This document shows positions 44,298 to 52,687 of a stretch of DNA of 52,687 nt, piece by piece. Below the pieces are notes generated by a model. That model was not told the origin of the DNA. It did not search any database and saw nothing but the letters and a program-made list of their open reading frames with translations. The DNA is taken from assembly GCF_944393015.1 (NCBI RefSeq), contig NZ_CALXYQ010000020.1, positions 1-52,687 of the forward strand, read 5' to 3'. Positions within the stretch are counted from its first letter, which is position 1; every line of letters starts with the position of its first letter. The DNA is from an uncultured Brachyspira sp. (lineage in GTDB: Bacteria; Spirochaetota; Brachyspiria; Brachyspirales; Brachyspiraceae). The translations under genes and the position numbers were made by a program.

Positions 44298-44804
44298 TTA
44301 TTCTCCAAAATTAGGATTATGTTTTAATGTGCCTTTTATATAATAGACATCATTTTCTATAGTGAGAGAAGCATTTATATAAAGCTCTGATCTTTCATAT
44401 CTAAAAGTTGATGTTTTAAATATTATAGGCGTATCATTATTTTCTGCATATATTACTGCATGTACAGAAAATTCTGATGAAGACATTTCAACTATATTTT
44501 TTGCCTGTATTTCACTGTTTATATATAGATCTTCTAAAGGCAGTTTTATTAATAAAGTTCCATTATCTCTGTATGTATTTTTAGAACCTAAAACTCTCAT
44601 TTGTGTTTCACCTAAAGAGGATCTATTTTTAGTTATTTGTACAAAACCTACACAAAATCTGTCATTCCAGCTTTTATTTATACCTGTTCCATATTCAGGC
44701 ACTCTGATAGTATTTTGTTTTGATTGAGCATATGAGTTTTGATTAAAATAAAATAAACATATTAAAGATAAAGCAAAAATAAAGTGTATATTTATTTTTT
44801 TCAT
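44298..44804 (-). CDS. Exported protein, distant paralogue of the 44982 lipoprotein
   Basis: 168 residues with a Sec signal peptide ending NSYAQS; the Cys in it is too early for a lipobox. The mature part contains TLLIKLPLEDLYINSEIQAKNI and SSSEFSVHAVIYAEN, which line up with LIKMPALKDIGFSSDV, PAKNISSESL and YTIHTLYFLN in the neighbour at 44982-45662. Function unknown; probably periplasmic. Confidence 0.68.
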   Translation of the reverse strand: MKKINIHFIFALSLICLFYFNQNSYAQSKQNTIRVPEYGTGINKSWNDRFCVGFVQITKNRSSLGETQMRVLGSKNTYRDNGTLLIKLPLEDLYINSEIQAKNIVEMSSSEFSVHAVIYAENNDTPIIFKTSTFRYERSELYINASLTIENDVYYIKGTLKHNPNFGE

Positions 44805-44900
44805 TATTGTTATAATCCTTTTTATATTTGTAAATTTATTATTAAAAGATAATATTAACCCATTTTTATTAAGTATAATTTTATTTTGATACTAAAAATC

Positions 44901-44940
44901 AAGGGTTTTACCTGTATAATAAAGTAAAACCCTTTTTTAA
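44901..44940. terminator. Terminator after the 44982 lipoprotein gene
   Basis: AAGGGTTTTAC pairs perfectly with GTAAAACCCTT around a 12-base loop, with T runs on either side. Confidence 0.85.
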
Positions 44941-44981
44941 TATTTTTTATTTATAAATAGGAAGCCATTGTCTTATTTATT

Positions 44982-45662
44982 TTAATAATTTGGATCTATT
45001 ATTGTAGAATTTCCTATATCTATAGGTTGTACGCTTGAACCCATTTCCATATTATCTCTATTTGCTATTTTACTTTTTGTCTTTAAGTTATAAGTTTCAG
45101 TTACAGGGTCTTTATCTTTTTCTGCTGTAATTTTTGTTAATGTAACATCCATTTGTAATTCGCGATTTATACTAATAGTACCATTACTTTTTAATTCAAC
45201 CCATATAGTTTTATCAGCATTAAGGAAATAAAGAGTATGTATTGTGTATGTAGAAAGGCTTTCTGATGATATATTTTTAGCAGGAATTCTTATAACATCA
45301 GATGAAAATCCTATATCTTTTAATGCAGGCATTTTTATTAATATGCCCCCAGCATTTGCATCTTGTAAATTAGGATCATTTTTAGATACACTCATTTGAA
45401 AATCTTCTTTAGTAGTTATATTTTTTGTAGTACCGTCATTAAGTGTTAAAATTAATGGTTCATCTGTACCAGCAAAAAATTTGTATTGTGTATAACTTGA
45501 ATTTATACCATCACCATTTCCTGTTGGAATTGTTGGTGTAGTACTTCCGCCGCCATTGTTATTGTTTCCGCCTGTACCTGTTGTGTCCTTATTAGAACAG
45601 CTTACAGATAAAAGCCCTGCTAAAAATAAAGTGAAAATAATAGATAAAATTTTTTTGTTCAT
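44982..45662 (-). CDS. Lipoprotein of unknown function
   Basis: 226 residues. Lipobox LLSVSC (Cys22), then a Gly/Asn/Thr-rich linker to about 52 and a beta-rich domain (YKFFAGTDEPLILTLNDGT, WVELKSNGTISINRELQMDVTLTKI). It is distantly related to the downstream 44298 protein. AAAGGAG precedes the ATG. No function can be given. Confidence 0.72.
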   Translation of the reverse strand: MNKKILSIIFTLFLAGLLSVSCSNKDTTGTGGNNNNGGGSTTPTIPTGNGDGINSSYTQYKFFAGTDEPLILTLNDGTTKNITTKEDFQMSVSKNDPNLQDANAGGILIKMPALKDIGFSSDVIRIPAKNISSESLSTYTIHTLYFLNADKTIWVELKSNGTISINRELQMDVTLTKITAEKDKDPVTETYNLKTKSKIANRDNMEMGSSVQPIDIGNSTIIDPNY

Positions 45663-46084
45663 AATTTGAACTCCTTTTGATTGTTTTTATATAAACATTA
45701 TTAATTAATGTTTATTTTATATGATTGCAGCAAATGTAAAATATGATTACATGCCTTTACGCATTTAAATACGAATTTAAATGTATTATTAAATTTATTT
45801 TATTATAAATGAATATTGTAAAAAATCAATACAATTTTATATATTTTTTAATATTTATTATTAAATGATATTTACTTGCTATAATGTATTAAATATCAAT
45901 AATGGCATAATATTTGAATAAGTATTTGATGATATTCATTGAAATGTAATAAAAAAATGCTTTAATTAATATAGATTATTTAATTTATTAGTATATGCTT
46001 GAAACTTTTTTTACATTTTATCGTCTAATATGCTATAATATCAAAAAGATATTGTAGAATACATATTAAGAAAACAGTTTGATT
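45663..46084. other. Divergent intergenic region (422 bases)
   Basis: AT-rich spacer between a minus-strand lipoprotein gene and the RND exporter gene. Only the promoter at 46011-46039 was recognised. In particular no membrane-fusion adaptor gene or its remnant was found here. Confidence 0.6.
46011..46039 (+). promoter_or_regulatory. Predicted promoter of the RND exporter gene
   Basis: TTACAT (46011-46016), 17-base spacer, TATAAT (46034-46039) with an extended -10 TGC directly ahead of it. Confidence 0.6.
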
Positions 46085-49000
46085 ATGAAGACAATAATAG
46101 AAACAGTTGTAAAAAGACCAGTAACTATACTTATGGTTATTGTATCAATAATTATATTAGGTATTGTGAGCCTATCAAAACTATCAATAGATTTTATGCC
46201 TAGTATTGAAGTTCCTTATGTAAGCATTTATACAAGGTATAAAAATGCCGGTCCTGAAGAGATAGAAAAATCAGTTACAAAAATCATTGAGGGTGCTGTA
46301 GCTACAGTAAATAATATAAAAGAAATCACTTCAACATCAAGAGAGAATGCATCAGATGTAACTATAGAATTTAACTGGGGAACAGATTTAAATGATGCTT
46401 CAGAAGATATAAGAGAGGCATTGGAGCAGGTTATAGATTTGCTTCCGGATAATGCTGAAAAACCTATAATAAGAAAATTTAGCACAGATGATATTTCATT
46501 AATGGAAGTTGCCATTTATGGTATGAATGATCAGGCAGCTTTATATAATATAGCAGATAATCAGATTGCACCTCAGATAAAACAGGCTAAAGGTGTAGCT
46601 CAGGCGGAAGTTTTAGGCGGATTAAAAAATGAAATAAAGATAGATGTTAATTTAAATAGATTAAAAGCATATAATATTGATATAAATGAAATAGCTTCTG
46701 TGCTTGCTAGAGATAATAATAATTTGGTTGGAGGGCAGGCAGATCAGGGTTTTTATAAATATACAATAAGAACAATGGGAGAGATAAATAGTGTTGATGA
46801 TATAAAAAATACTATTATTGCTTTAAAAAAAGATAATGTAGGTAATTCATCTGTAGTAAAAATACAGGATTTAGCAGATGTTTATCAGGGTTATGATGAT
46901 GATGTTAATATAATAAAGATTAATGGTGAAAATTCTATATCAATAGCTGTAAGCAAAGAGTCAGGAGCTAATACTGCTGAAGTAGCAAAAAATGTAATAA
47001 AGCAATTAGAAGAATATAATTTTCCTCAAGGCGTAAAATATGAAATAATGTTTAATACAGCCGATAGTATAAATGAGTCTATAAAAGGAGTTCTTGAGGC
47101 TGCTTGGCAGGGAGGACTTTTTGCTGTTATAGTTCTTATGATTTATATGTGGAATATTAGAACTGTATTGATAATAGCTATATCAATACCTATTTCTATA
47201 ATAGTAACTTTTACGCTTATGTATTTTATGAAAGTTACTTTAAATGTAATATCACTTTCAGGGCTTGTGCTTGGAATAGGTATGATGGTTGATAATTCTA
47301 TTGTAGTGCTTGAAAATATATTTTATTACAGACATCATGGATATGGAAAATATTCATCAGCCATTAATGGAGCTTATAAGGTATCGCTTGCCATTTCAGC
47401 TTCTACTTTCACCACTATTGCTGTATTCCTTCCATTTTTATATATTGAAGGTATGGTTAGTCAGATTTTTAGAGATTTATGCATCACTGTTACTGTGTCA
47501 ATGATAGCTTCTTTATTAGTTGCTATTTTAATAGTGCCTATGTTTGGAGCAAGACTCATAACAAATAAAAAATTAAAACTCTTTTCAAAATTTGAAGCTT
47601 TAAGTAATAAATACATACATGATAACATGAGCAATATCTATGATAAAATTTTGCATTTTGCAATAAGAAGAAAGAAAACTGTATTGATACCATCTATTAT
47701 ATTAGTATCCGTTATAATATTTTTAGGAGTTATGTTTATTGGTAAGGAGGGATTTCCTAAAACTGATGAAGGTCAGTATATGGTGCGTGTAACTATGCCT
47801 ATAGGTACTAAATATGAACAGACACAGTCATTCATTGGACTTATGGAAAATGATATAAGAGAAATAGTTAAAGATGATTTGGTAAAGATTCAGTCAAGGA
47901 TAAGAAAAGGAGATGAAGCAAATAGTGCTAATATAAGAATAGAATTAAAATCCAAAAGCAAAGGAAGAAAAGGTTCTATTGAAGATTATGTTGAACTTAC
48001 AAGAGAAAAACTTCAAAGATATCCTGCAAAAATAAATGTTATGGCATTAGGATCAAGTCCAAGCGGAGGAACAGGCGAGGCTATAAGAATAGAGATGCTT
48101 GGAGATGATGCTGCTCAGGCAAAAGAGCTTGGAGATAGAATAGTAAGTGCGATATCAAATATAGAAGGTGTAAGAGGTGCAATGGTTGATATTGATGAAT
48201 CAAACAGAGAACTTCAAATATATGTTAATAGAGATATAGCTGCTAAAATGGGGCTTAAAGTTAATGATGTAGCAAGAATAATAAATACAAGTTTTGCAGG
48301 AAAAACAGCTACTACAATAACACCTGAAAATTCTGACTTTACAGATGTAGATGTTAATGTTCAATTAGAAAATATTGACAAAGTTACAATAGATGATGTA
48401 AAAAAGGTGAGTATACCTGTAAAAGGTGTATTGATACCATTATCCTCAATAGCGGATATAGTAAAAAGTTATGGTCCGAATAGAATAGAGAGAAAAGACA
48501 GAAAAAGATTTACAGTTGTAATTGCTAATGTTTATGGAAGACCTTTAAGCGAGGTTATTGCTGAAATAAAAGATAATATAGATAGTAATGTATTCATACC
48601 AAACGGCATATCTATAAATTACAGCGGAGATTATGAGGATATGAATGAAGCATTTGTACAGTTAATACAGGCTTTGGTTTTGGCTTTAGTTTTAGTTTAT
48701 GCTATTATGGCTAGTCAGTTTGAATCTTTGATAGCACCTTTTGTAATAGCATTTGCAATACCTTTCGGCTTTGCCGGTTCTCTTATTGCTTTATTTGTAA
48801 CTAATACCACACTCAATGCTTATAGTGCTGTAGGTTTTATAGTTTTAATTGGAATAGTAGTTAATAATGGTATAGTATTAATAGATTATATGAATCAGCT
48901 TATGCATGAAAAACATATAAACGGAGATGAATCTGCTTTGCTTGCCGGTAAAAGAAGATTAAGGCCTGTACTTATGACAACTCTCACCACTATATTAGGT

Positions 49001-49222
49001 ATATTCCCTATGACTTTGGGTATGGGAAGCGGAAATGAAATGTATAAGCCTTTATCTATAGCATTATTGGGAGGACTTATAGTTTCTACTATGTTTACAT
49101 TAATCATAGTTCCTACAATTTACGCTGCTATAAGAAATAAAATACCTCTTAAAGATTATGATAAAAAAGATCAAGAAAGTGCTAATGATTTCGCTTTAAA
49201 TAACACTGTAAATGCAAAATGA
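46085..49222 (+). CDS. RND family efflux permease (AcrB/HAE1-like)
   Basis: 1045 residues from the ATG at 46085 (TTG at 46079 is in frame but weaker). Twelve membrane segments and two large periplasmic loops match the duplicated RND layout. The N terminus VVKRPVTILMVIVSIIILG is standard. The proton-relay Asp in membrane segment 4 is in GMMVDNSIVVLEN (D403), the common VDN form where AcrB has VDD. RND pumps export drugs, lipids or detergents in exchange for protons, normally with an adaptor and a TolC channel; neither is adjacent. Ribokinase follows after 29 bases. Confidence 0.93.
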   Translation: MKTIIETVVKRPVTILMVIVSIIILGIVSLSKLSIDFMPSIEVPYVSIYTRYKNAGPEEIEKSVTKIIEGAVATVNNIKEITSTSRENASDVTIEFNWGTDLNDASEDIREALEQVIDLLPDNAEKPIIRKFSTDDISLMEVAIYGMNDQAALYNIADNQIAPQIKQAKGVAQAEVLGGLKNEIKIDVNLNRLKAYNIDINEIASVLARDNNNLVGGQADQGFYKYTIRTMGEINSVDDIKNTIIALKKDNVGNSSVVKIQDLADVYQGYDDDVNIIKINGENSISIAVSKESGANTAEVAKNVIKQLEEYNFPQGVKYEIMFNTADSINESIKGVLEAAWQGGLFAVIVLMIYMWNIRTVLIIAISIPISIIVTFTLMYFMKVTLNVISLSGLVLGIGMMVDNSIVVLENIFYYRHHGYGKYSSAINGAYKVSLAISASTFTTIAVFLPFLYIEGMVSQIFRDLCITVTVSMIASLLVAILIVPMFGARLITNKKLKLFSKFEALSNKYIHDNMSNIYDKILHFAIRRKKTVLIPSIILVSVIIFLGVMFIGKEGFPKTDEGQYMVRVTMPIGTKYEQTQSFIGLMENDIREIVKDDLVKIQSRIRKGDEANSANIRIELKSKSKGRKGSIEDYVELTREKLQRYPAKINVMALGSSPSGGTGEAIRIEMLGDDAAQAKELGDRIVSAISNIEGVRGAMVDIDESNRELQIYVNRDIAAKMGLKVNDVARIINTSFAGKTATTITPENSDFTDVDVNVQLENIDKVTIDDVKKVSIPVKGVLIPLSSIADIVKSYGPNRIERKDRKRFTVVIANVYGRPLSEVIAEIKDNIDSNVFIPNGISINYSGDYEDMNEAFVQLIQALVLALVLVYAIMASQFESLIAPFVIAFAIPFGFAGSLIALFVTNTTLNAYSAVGFIVLIGIVVNNGIVLIDYMNQLMHEKHINGDESALLAGKRRLRPVLMTTLTTILGIFPMTLGMGSGNEMYKPLSIALLGGLIVSTMFTLIIVPTIYAAIRNKIPLKDYDKKDQESANDFALNNTVNAK

Positions 49223-49251
49223 TGAATTTTTAAATGAATTAGAGTTTATGT

Positions 49252-50124
49252 ATGAGTAAAAAGATTTTAATTATAGGAAGCATAAATAAAGATTTAGTAG
49301 TAACAGCTCCTCGTTTTCCTAAGGAAGGAGAAACTATATTAGGAAGCAATTTTTATACAGGAAATGGAGGAAAGGGAGCAAATCAAGCTTGTGCTATAGG
49401 TAAATTAGGCGGTGATGTAAGCATGCTTGGAGCTGTAGGAGATGATAGTTTAGGAAAAGATTTATGCGATGCTTTAATTTCTAATAATGTTAATACTGAT
49501 AATTTAATAATAAAAAATAATGTTTCCACAGGTATTGCAGTTATTACTGTTACCAATTATGGTGCAAATAATATTATTGTAGCACAAGGGGCTAATGCTT
49601 TAATTACAAAAGATGATATAAAAGAAGAATTAATATCTTTATATGATATTATAGTAATGCAGCTTGAAATTCCATTGGAAATAGCTGAATACGCAGCATA
49701 TATCGCTAAAAAGCTAGGAAAAACAGTTGTACTCAATCCTTCTCCGGCTGTAAAGCTAAGCAGAGATTTTTTAAGCTATGTTGATATATTGATACCTAAT
49801 GAAACAGAGATAGATATAATAGGCGGTATAGATTATGCATTTGAATGCGGAGTTAAAAATATAATACTTACTTTGGGTGCTAATGGATGCGATTTTATAA
49901 ATGAAGAAGAAAGAAAACATTTTGATGCCTATAAAGTTGATGTTGTAGATACTACCGCAGCAGGTGATAGTTTTTTGGGTGGGGTTGTAAGAATGATAGC
50001 TGATAATAAATCTATAGAAGAAGCTATAATTTTTGCTACAAAAGTTTCTAATATAACTGTTACTAGAAAAGGGGCAATAGATTCCATACCGACTTATGAG
50101 GAAGTTATAAATAAAAAGTGGTAA
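49252..50124 (+). CDS. rbsK: Ribokinase (PfkB family)
   Basis: 290 residues. GSINKDLVVTAPRFPKEGETI and NGGKGANQACAIGKLGG are the ribokinase-type sugar-binding signatures, and DTTAAGDSFLGG (233-244) is the ATP/anion hole with catalytic D239. The monovalent-cation-site region follows. It phosphorylates ribose at O5. No ribose transporter or rbsD is near, and another PfkB substrate cannot be excluded. It may be read from the exporter promoter. Confidence 0.9.
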   Translation: MSKKILIIGSINKDLVVTAPRFPKEGETILGSNFYTGNGGKGANQACAIGKLGGDVSMLGAVGDDSLGKDLCDALISNNVNTDNLIIKNNVSTGIAVITVTNYGANNIIVAQGANALITKDDIKEELISLYDIIVMQLEIPLEIAEYAAYIAKKLGKTVVLNPSPAVKLSRDFLSYVDILIPNETEIDIIGGIDYAFECGVKNIILTLGANGCDFINEEERKHFDAYKVDVVDTTAAGDSFLGGVVRMIADNKSIEEAIIFATKVSNITVTRKGAIDSIPTYEEVINKKW

Positions 50125-50262
50125 TTTGCTGTTTATCTTTTTTAACAATCATTATTCCATATTGTAAATAAATTTTATTTAGATTTTATACAAGTATTGA
50201 CATATTAACTTTTTTTAATATACTAAAAATTATATGCAGTGAAACTAAAAGAGATTTTATTT

Positions 50263-50493
50263 ATGAAAAAATATTTATTTATATTATCATTTATGCTTCT
50301 TGTGATGTTTTCAGAAAAAGAATGCAAAGGTCCTGATGGAGACAGTAAGCCAACACCTTTTAGAAAAGAAACAGAAATGATTTATAATAAAAAATATAAT
50401 TTAGATGCAGAGGGTATTTTTTATAGTATAATTATATTTTCAATAATTACATTACCTTCATTATATGTAATAAATAAAAGATATGATAAATAA
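50263..50493 (+). CDS. Small membrane protein of unknown function
   Basis: 76 residues from the ATG at 50263 (AGAG upstream); an in-frame GTG at 50239 would add eight residues ahead of the signal. An N-terminal hydrophobic segment (KKYLFILSFMLLVMFS) is followed by a short polar part with one Cys (KECKGPDG), then a second membrane segment (FYSIIIFSIITLPSLYVI) and a basic tail. No family recognised; a genuine gene is likely but not certain. Confidence 0.5.
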   Translation: MKKYLFILSFMLLVMFSEKECKGPDGDSKPTPFRKETEMIYNKKYNLDAEGIFYSIIIFSIITLPSLYVINKRYDK

Positions 50494-50548
50494 GAAAATC
50501 AATTAAAAACTATTTATAAAAAAACATTCTAAAATGACGGAGAAGATT

Positions 50549-50962
50549 ATGATAAATGTAGAAGACTTAGTAGATGTAGAAGCCGCAAATATAAATGAAG
50601 ATGATTGGAAATTGTATAAGGTATTTAAACCTATGAAAATTTTCGGTAAACAATTAGAAAGTTTATTTGATATAGGTATTCATAAAGTTTGGAAATTAGA
50701 AGATATTATAAATAATTTAAAAGATCATATTTCTATATTATCAGATTCCAGAGACCAATTAAAAACAGCTTACGGCGATTTTATGTTTATAGATGTAGAT
50801 GATAATTGGTATGATAATTTGGAGATATATAAAATACTAATAAAAATCAATGAAGACGGCAGTATAGATTCCAAAGTTGACTGCGGAGATGATGAAAATA
50901 TATTCAGTGTATATTTCAAGAATAATGATATAATTGATATAATGGAATCAAGAATAAGATGA
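50549..50962 (+). CDS. Small acidic cytoplasmic protein of unknown function
   Basis: 137 residues from the ATG at 50549, chosen because GGAG lies 6 bases ahead of it; an ATG at 50534 precedes that site. It is acidic throughout, with no signal peptide (VDVEAANINEDDWKLYKVFKPMKIF, DSRDQLKTAYGDFMFIDVDDNWYDNLEIYKILIKINEDG). No family recognised. Its stop is 2 bases from the stop of the convergent lrgB gene. Confidence 0.65.
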   Translation: MINVEDLVDVEAANINEDDWKLYKVFKPMKIFGKQLESLFDIGIHKVWKLEDIINNLKDHISILSDSRDQLKTAYGDFMFIDVDDNWYDNLEIYKILIKINEDGSIDSKVDCGDDENIFSVYFKNNDIIDIMESRIR

Positions 50963-50964
50963 TT

Positions 50965-51675
50965 TTATCCCCATATTATCAAAAGAAGTTTATATAGTAT
51001 TGGTATAAGAACAACTGATAAAGCACCGGCAATACCTATGGCTAATCCTGACATAGCACCTTCTGTTTCTCCCAATTCTATAGCTTTGCTAGTTCCAACA
51101 GCATGGGAAGATGTGCCAATTGCAAGTCCTATAGCTAATGATGATTTTATTTTGCATATTTTACATACAGTAGGGGCAAGAATAGCACCTGTAACTCCGG
51201 ATATAATAACCGATAAAATAGTTATAGATCTTATTCCTCCCATATTAGAAGTGATATCCAAAGCAATAGCAGTTGTTACAGATTTTGTAAGTAAAGAAGG
51301 AAATAAAGCTTCAGATATCCCCATTAATTTAGCAGATATAAATATTCCCATTATTCCTATTGAACTTCCTATAGCTATACTTATAAATATTACGGCTAGA
51401 TTAGCTTTTAATATAGGAAGATTTCTATATATTGGAAGAGCTAAAACAACAGTAGCTGGTCCTACTAAAGCATTTATAAATTTACCGCCGCTTTCATTAT
51501 AAACACTGTATGGTACTTGCATAAAATAAAGAGAAAAACCTACTAATATTACGCTTGTTACTAATGGAGTCAAAACAGGAAATTTAGTTTTTACATATAT
51601 AGTATATGAAATTATATATGCTATTAAAGTTATCACTATTGGTATAATAGGGTTTTGTATAAATAATTCTTTCAT
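50965..51675 (-). CDS. lrgB: LrgB/CidB family membrane protein
   Basis: 236 residues, the standard length, with about seven membrane segments. The family core is present: PLVTSVILVGFSLYFMQVPYSVYNESGGKFINALVGPATVVLALPIYRN and SLLTKSVTTAIALDIT. The Gly-rich LAIGTSSHAVGTSKAIELGE follows. LrgA/LrgB and CidA/CidB pairs control murein hydrolase activity, or transport pyruvate or related metabolites, depending on the species. lrgA lies upstream on the same strand but 469 bases away, separated by a stem-loop repeat array. Confidence 0.93.
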   Translation of the reverse strand: MKELFIQNPIIPIVITLIAYIISYTIYVKTKFPVLTPLVTSVILVGFSLYFMQVPYSVYNESGGKFINALVGPATVVLALPIYRNLPILKANLAVIFISIAIGSSIGIMGIFISAKLMGISEALFPSLLTKSVTTAIALDITSNMGGIRSITILSVIISGVTGAILAPTVCKICKIKSSLAIGLAIGTSSHAVGTSKAIELGETEGAMSGLAIGIAGALSVVLIPILYKLLLIIWG

Positions 51676-51690
51676 AATATTGTCCTTATT

Positions 51691-52040
51691 ATTGTTATGT
51701 TCGACAAAGCCAAATAGTCCCGAGTAATTTCATTACTCGGCGGCTTTGTCTCGCTTGTTTATTGTTATGTTCGCCCACCGAAGGTGCCTACTTGGTTCGC
51801 TATTATAAGTCAGTAACTGAAGTTACTGGCTGCTTCGGCTCACTTTTTTGTTGTTATGCTCGACAAGCCAAATAGTCCCAAGTAATTTCATTACTCGGCG
51901 GCTTTGTCTCGCTTATTTATTGTTATGCTCGACAAAGCCAAATAGTCACAAAATAATTTCATTACTCGGCGGATTATCTCGCTATTATTGCTATGTTCGC
52001 CCACTGTAAAATGCCTAATTGGTTCGCCTAAAGGTTTGGC
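51691..52040. repeat. Stem-loop repeat array between lrgA and lrgB
   Basis: Five units of about 70 bases, each opening TATGTTCG or TATGCTCG. Type A units are at 51691-51760, 51850-51918 and 51919-51989. Type B units are at 51761-51849 and 51990-52040. In the first A unit GACAAAGCC (51703-51711) pairs with GGCTTTGTC (51742-51750), enclosing CCGAGTAAT/ATTACTCGG (51720-51740). In the first B unit CCGAAG/CTTCGG (51779-51838) encloses CAGTAACT/AGTTACTG (51811-51828). The third A unit has a decayed right arm. Units are not evenly spaced with unique spacers, so this is not CRISPR. The array is noncoding. Confidence 0.85.
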
Positions 52041-52144
52041 TTAATAAATTAACTCAAAAGCATTTGTCAATGTGGCACTATTTTTATATTATATATTTCT
52101 AAATGTACCTATTTAGTATTTAAATAGTTAAGATTATGCTATTA

Positions 52145-52504
52145 TTATTTCCTCAATTTTGAAAATAATTTTTCAAAAAACTGAGAGGATAACCCTGTGC
52201 TTATCATAATAATTACTGCCATAAATATGCATATTGCTACAAATGGTATAATTTCATCTTTTACATATTGATATTCATCTATTATAGCCAAAGTTCCCGG
52301 TATGAATAATAATGACATATTTGCTATTAATAATTCGCTTGCTTCGTCTATATGGCTTTCTTTTACTATTCCTGTTAATAATAATATAAATAAAAGCATC
52401 ATGCCTATTACATTTCCAGGTATAGGCAGTTTTAAAGTTTTACTTAGAATATCAGATATTGAGTATATAGAAAATATTACAGCAAATTGTTTAATGAGTT
52501 TCAT
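52145..52504 (-). CDS. lrgA: LrgA/CidA family holin-like protein
   Basis: 119 residues with four membrane segments. The family motif LKLPIPGNVIGMMLLFILLLTG (24-45) is clear, followed by ELLIANMSLLFIPGTLAIIDEY. It partners LrgB. The C terminus is short and basic. The window ends 183 bases upstream of its start, and nothing else is recognised there. Confidence 0.93.
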   Translation of the reverse strand: MKLIKQFAVIFSIYSISDILSKTLKLPIPGNVIGMMLLFILLLTGIVKESHIDEASELLIANMSLLFIPGTLAIIDEYQYVKDEIIPFVAICIFMAVIIMISTGLSSQFFEKLFSKLRK

Positions 52505-52687
52505 TTTTATTCCATTATCTATATTTTGTTAATTTTTTTGGTATAGATTATATATATTAATTTATTCTTTTTCAATAGAAAAGTTTATAAAATATAATAT
52601 ATTTATTTGTGTTTTGCATGGGTGCCATACATATTGCATTTAAGTATTCCTTATCTTTTTGAAGTATAACATAGGTGTATCATAATT

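Noticed and set aside
51691..52040. CRISPR array
   Set aside because: Two unit types with variable length and internal dyads, no uniform repeats separated by unique spacers, and no cas genes.

Overview
The window looks like chromosomal DNA of a Brachyspira-type spirochaete. It is very AT-rich, and A/T-ending codons dominate every gene. It has several surface lipoproteins with leucine-rich repeats of the BspA/Treponema type, a bactofilin, chemotaxis genes, and intergenic spaces full of palindromic repeats. The genus is inferred from this combination and from recollection of the gene repertoire; no search was possible, and the species cannot be resolved. There is no phage, transposase, CRISPR array, rRNA or tRNA gene. 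The one structural RNA is tmRNA (ssrA).

Layout, left to right. 1-8057: FkbM methyltransferase, bactofilin + methionine aminopeptidase, a GH35 beta-galactosidase, a TPR envelope protein, a beta-barrel protein, and the two-subunit iron-sulfur L-serine dehydratase (sdaAB-sdaAA). 8058-8834 is a gene-free block holding three kinds of repeat. 8835-19360: acetyltransferase, ankyrin lipoprotein, a small unknown gene, a lipoprotein, a K+ channel regulatory (TrkA/KtrA) subunit with a DUF2905 protein, NhaC antiporter, CheW, a PilZ protein coupled to 5-formyl-THF cyclo-ligase, a DUF1232 protein and RecG. 19361-19890 holds a second copy of the large palindromic repeat. 19891-21582 is a phosphoglucomutase/phosphomannomutase.

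21703-28996 is the most distinctive region: nine consecutive minus-strand genes encoding exported proteins. A lipoprotein comes first, then two pairs of paralogous beta-barrel proteins, then a tandemly duplicated two-gene cassette of LRR lipoproteins (long-short-long-short). The four LRR lipoproteins share an N-terminal domain and a C-terminal tail. The locus seems to have grown by repeated local duplication and is probably a surface-antigen or adhesin locus.

29293-35233: HIRAN protein, DNA polymerase III delta subunit, a ComFB-domain protein, an anchored protein, a Fur/PerR-type regulator, a GH57 glycogen branching enzyme and an exported unknown. 35308-43704: a small wHTH-like gene, tmRNA (tag ADEYALAA), a frameshifted chemoreceptor, a seven-LysM protein with a degenerate LytM domain (EnvC/NlpD-like), acylphosphatase, a small-domain methyltransferase, a PAP2 phosphatase and a pair of unknown genes, the second encoding a membrane protein. 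43809-45662: three small exported proteins, two of them distant paralogues. 46085-52504: an RND exporter without an adaptor gene beside it, ribokinase, two small unknown genes, and lrgB and lrgA separated by an unusual array of stem-loop repeats.

The window is mostly housekeeping and envelope genes in short operons. The best candidates for undescribed biology are the duplicated surface-protein locus and the structured intergenic repeats: the ~315-bp nested palindromes, and the lrgA-lrgB stem-loop array with a related element at the window start.
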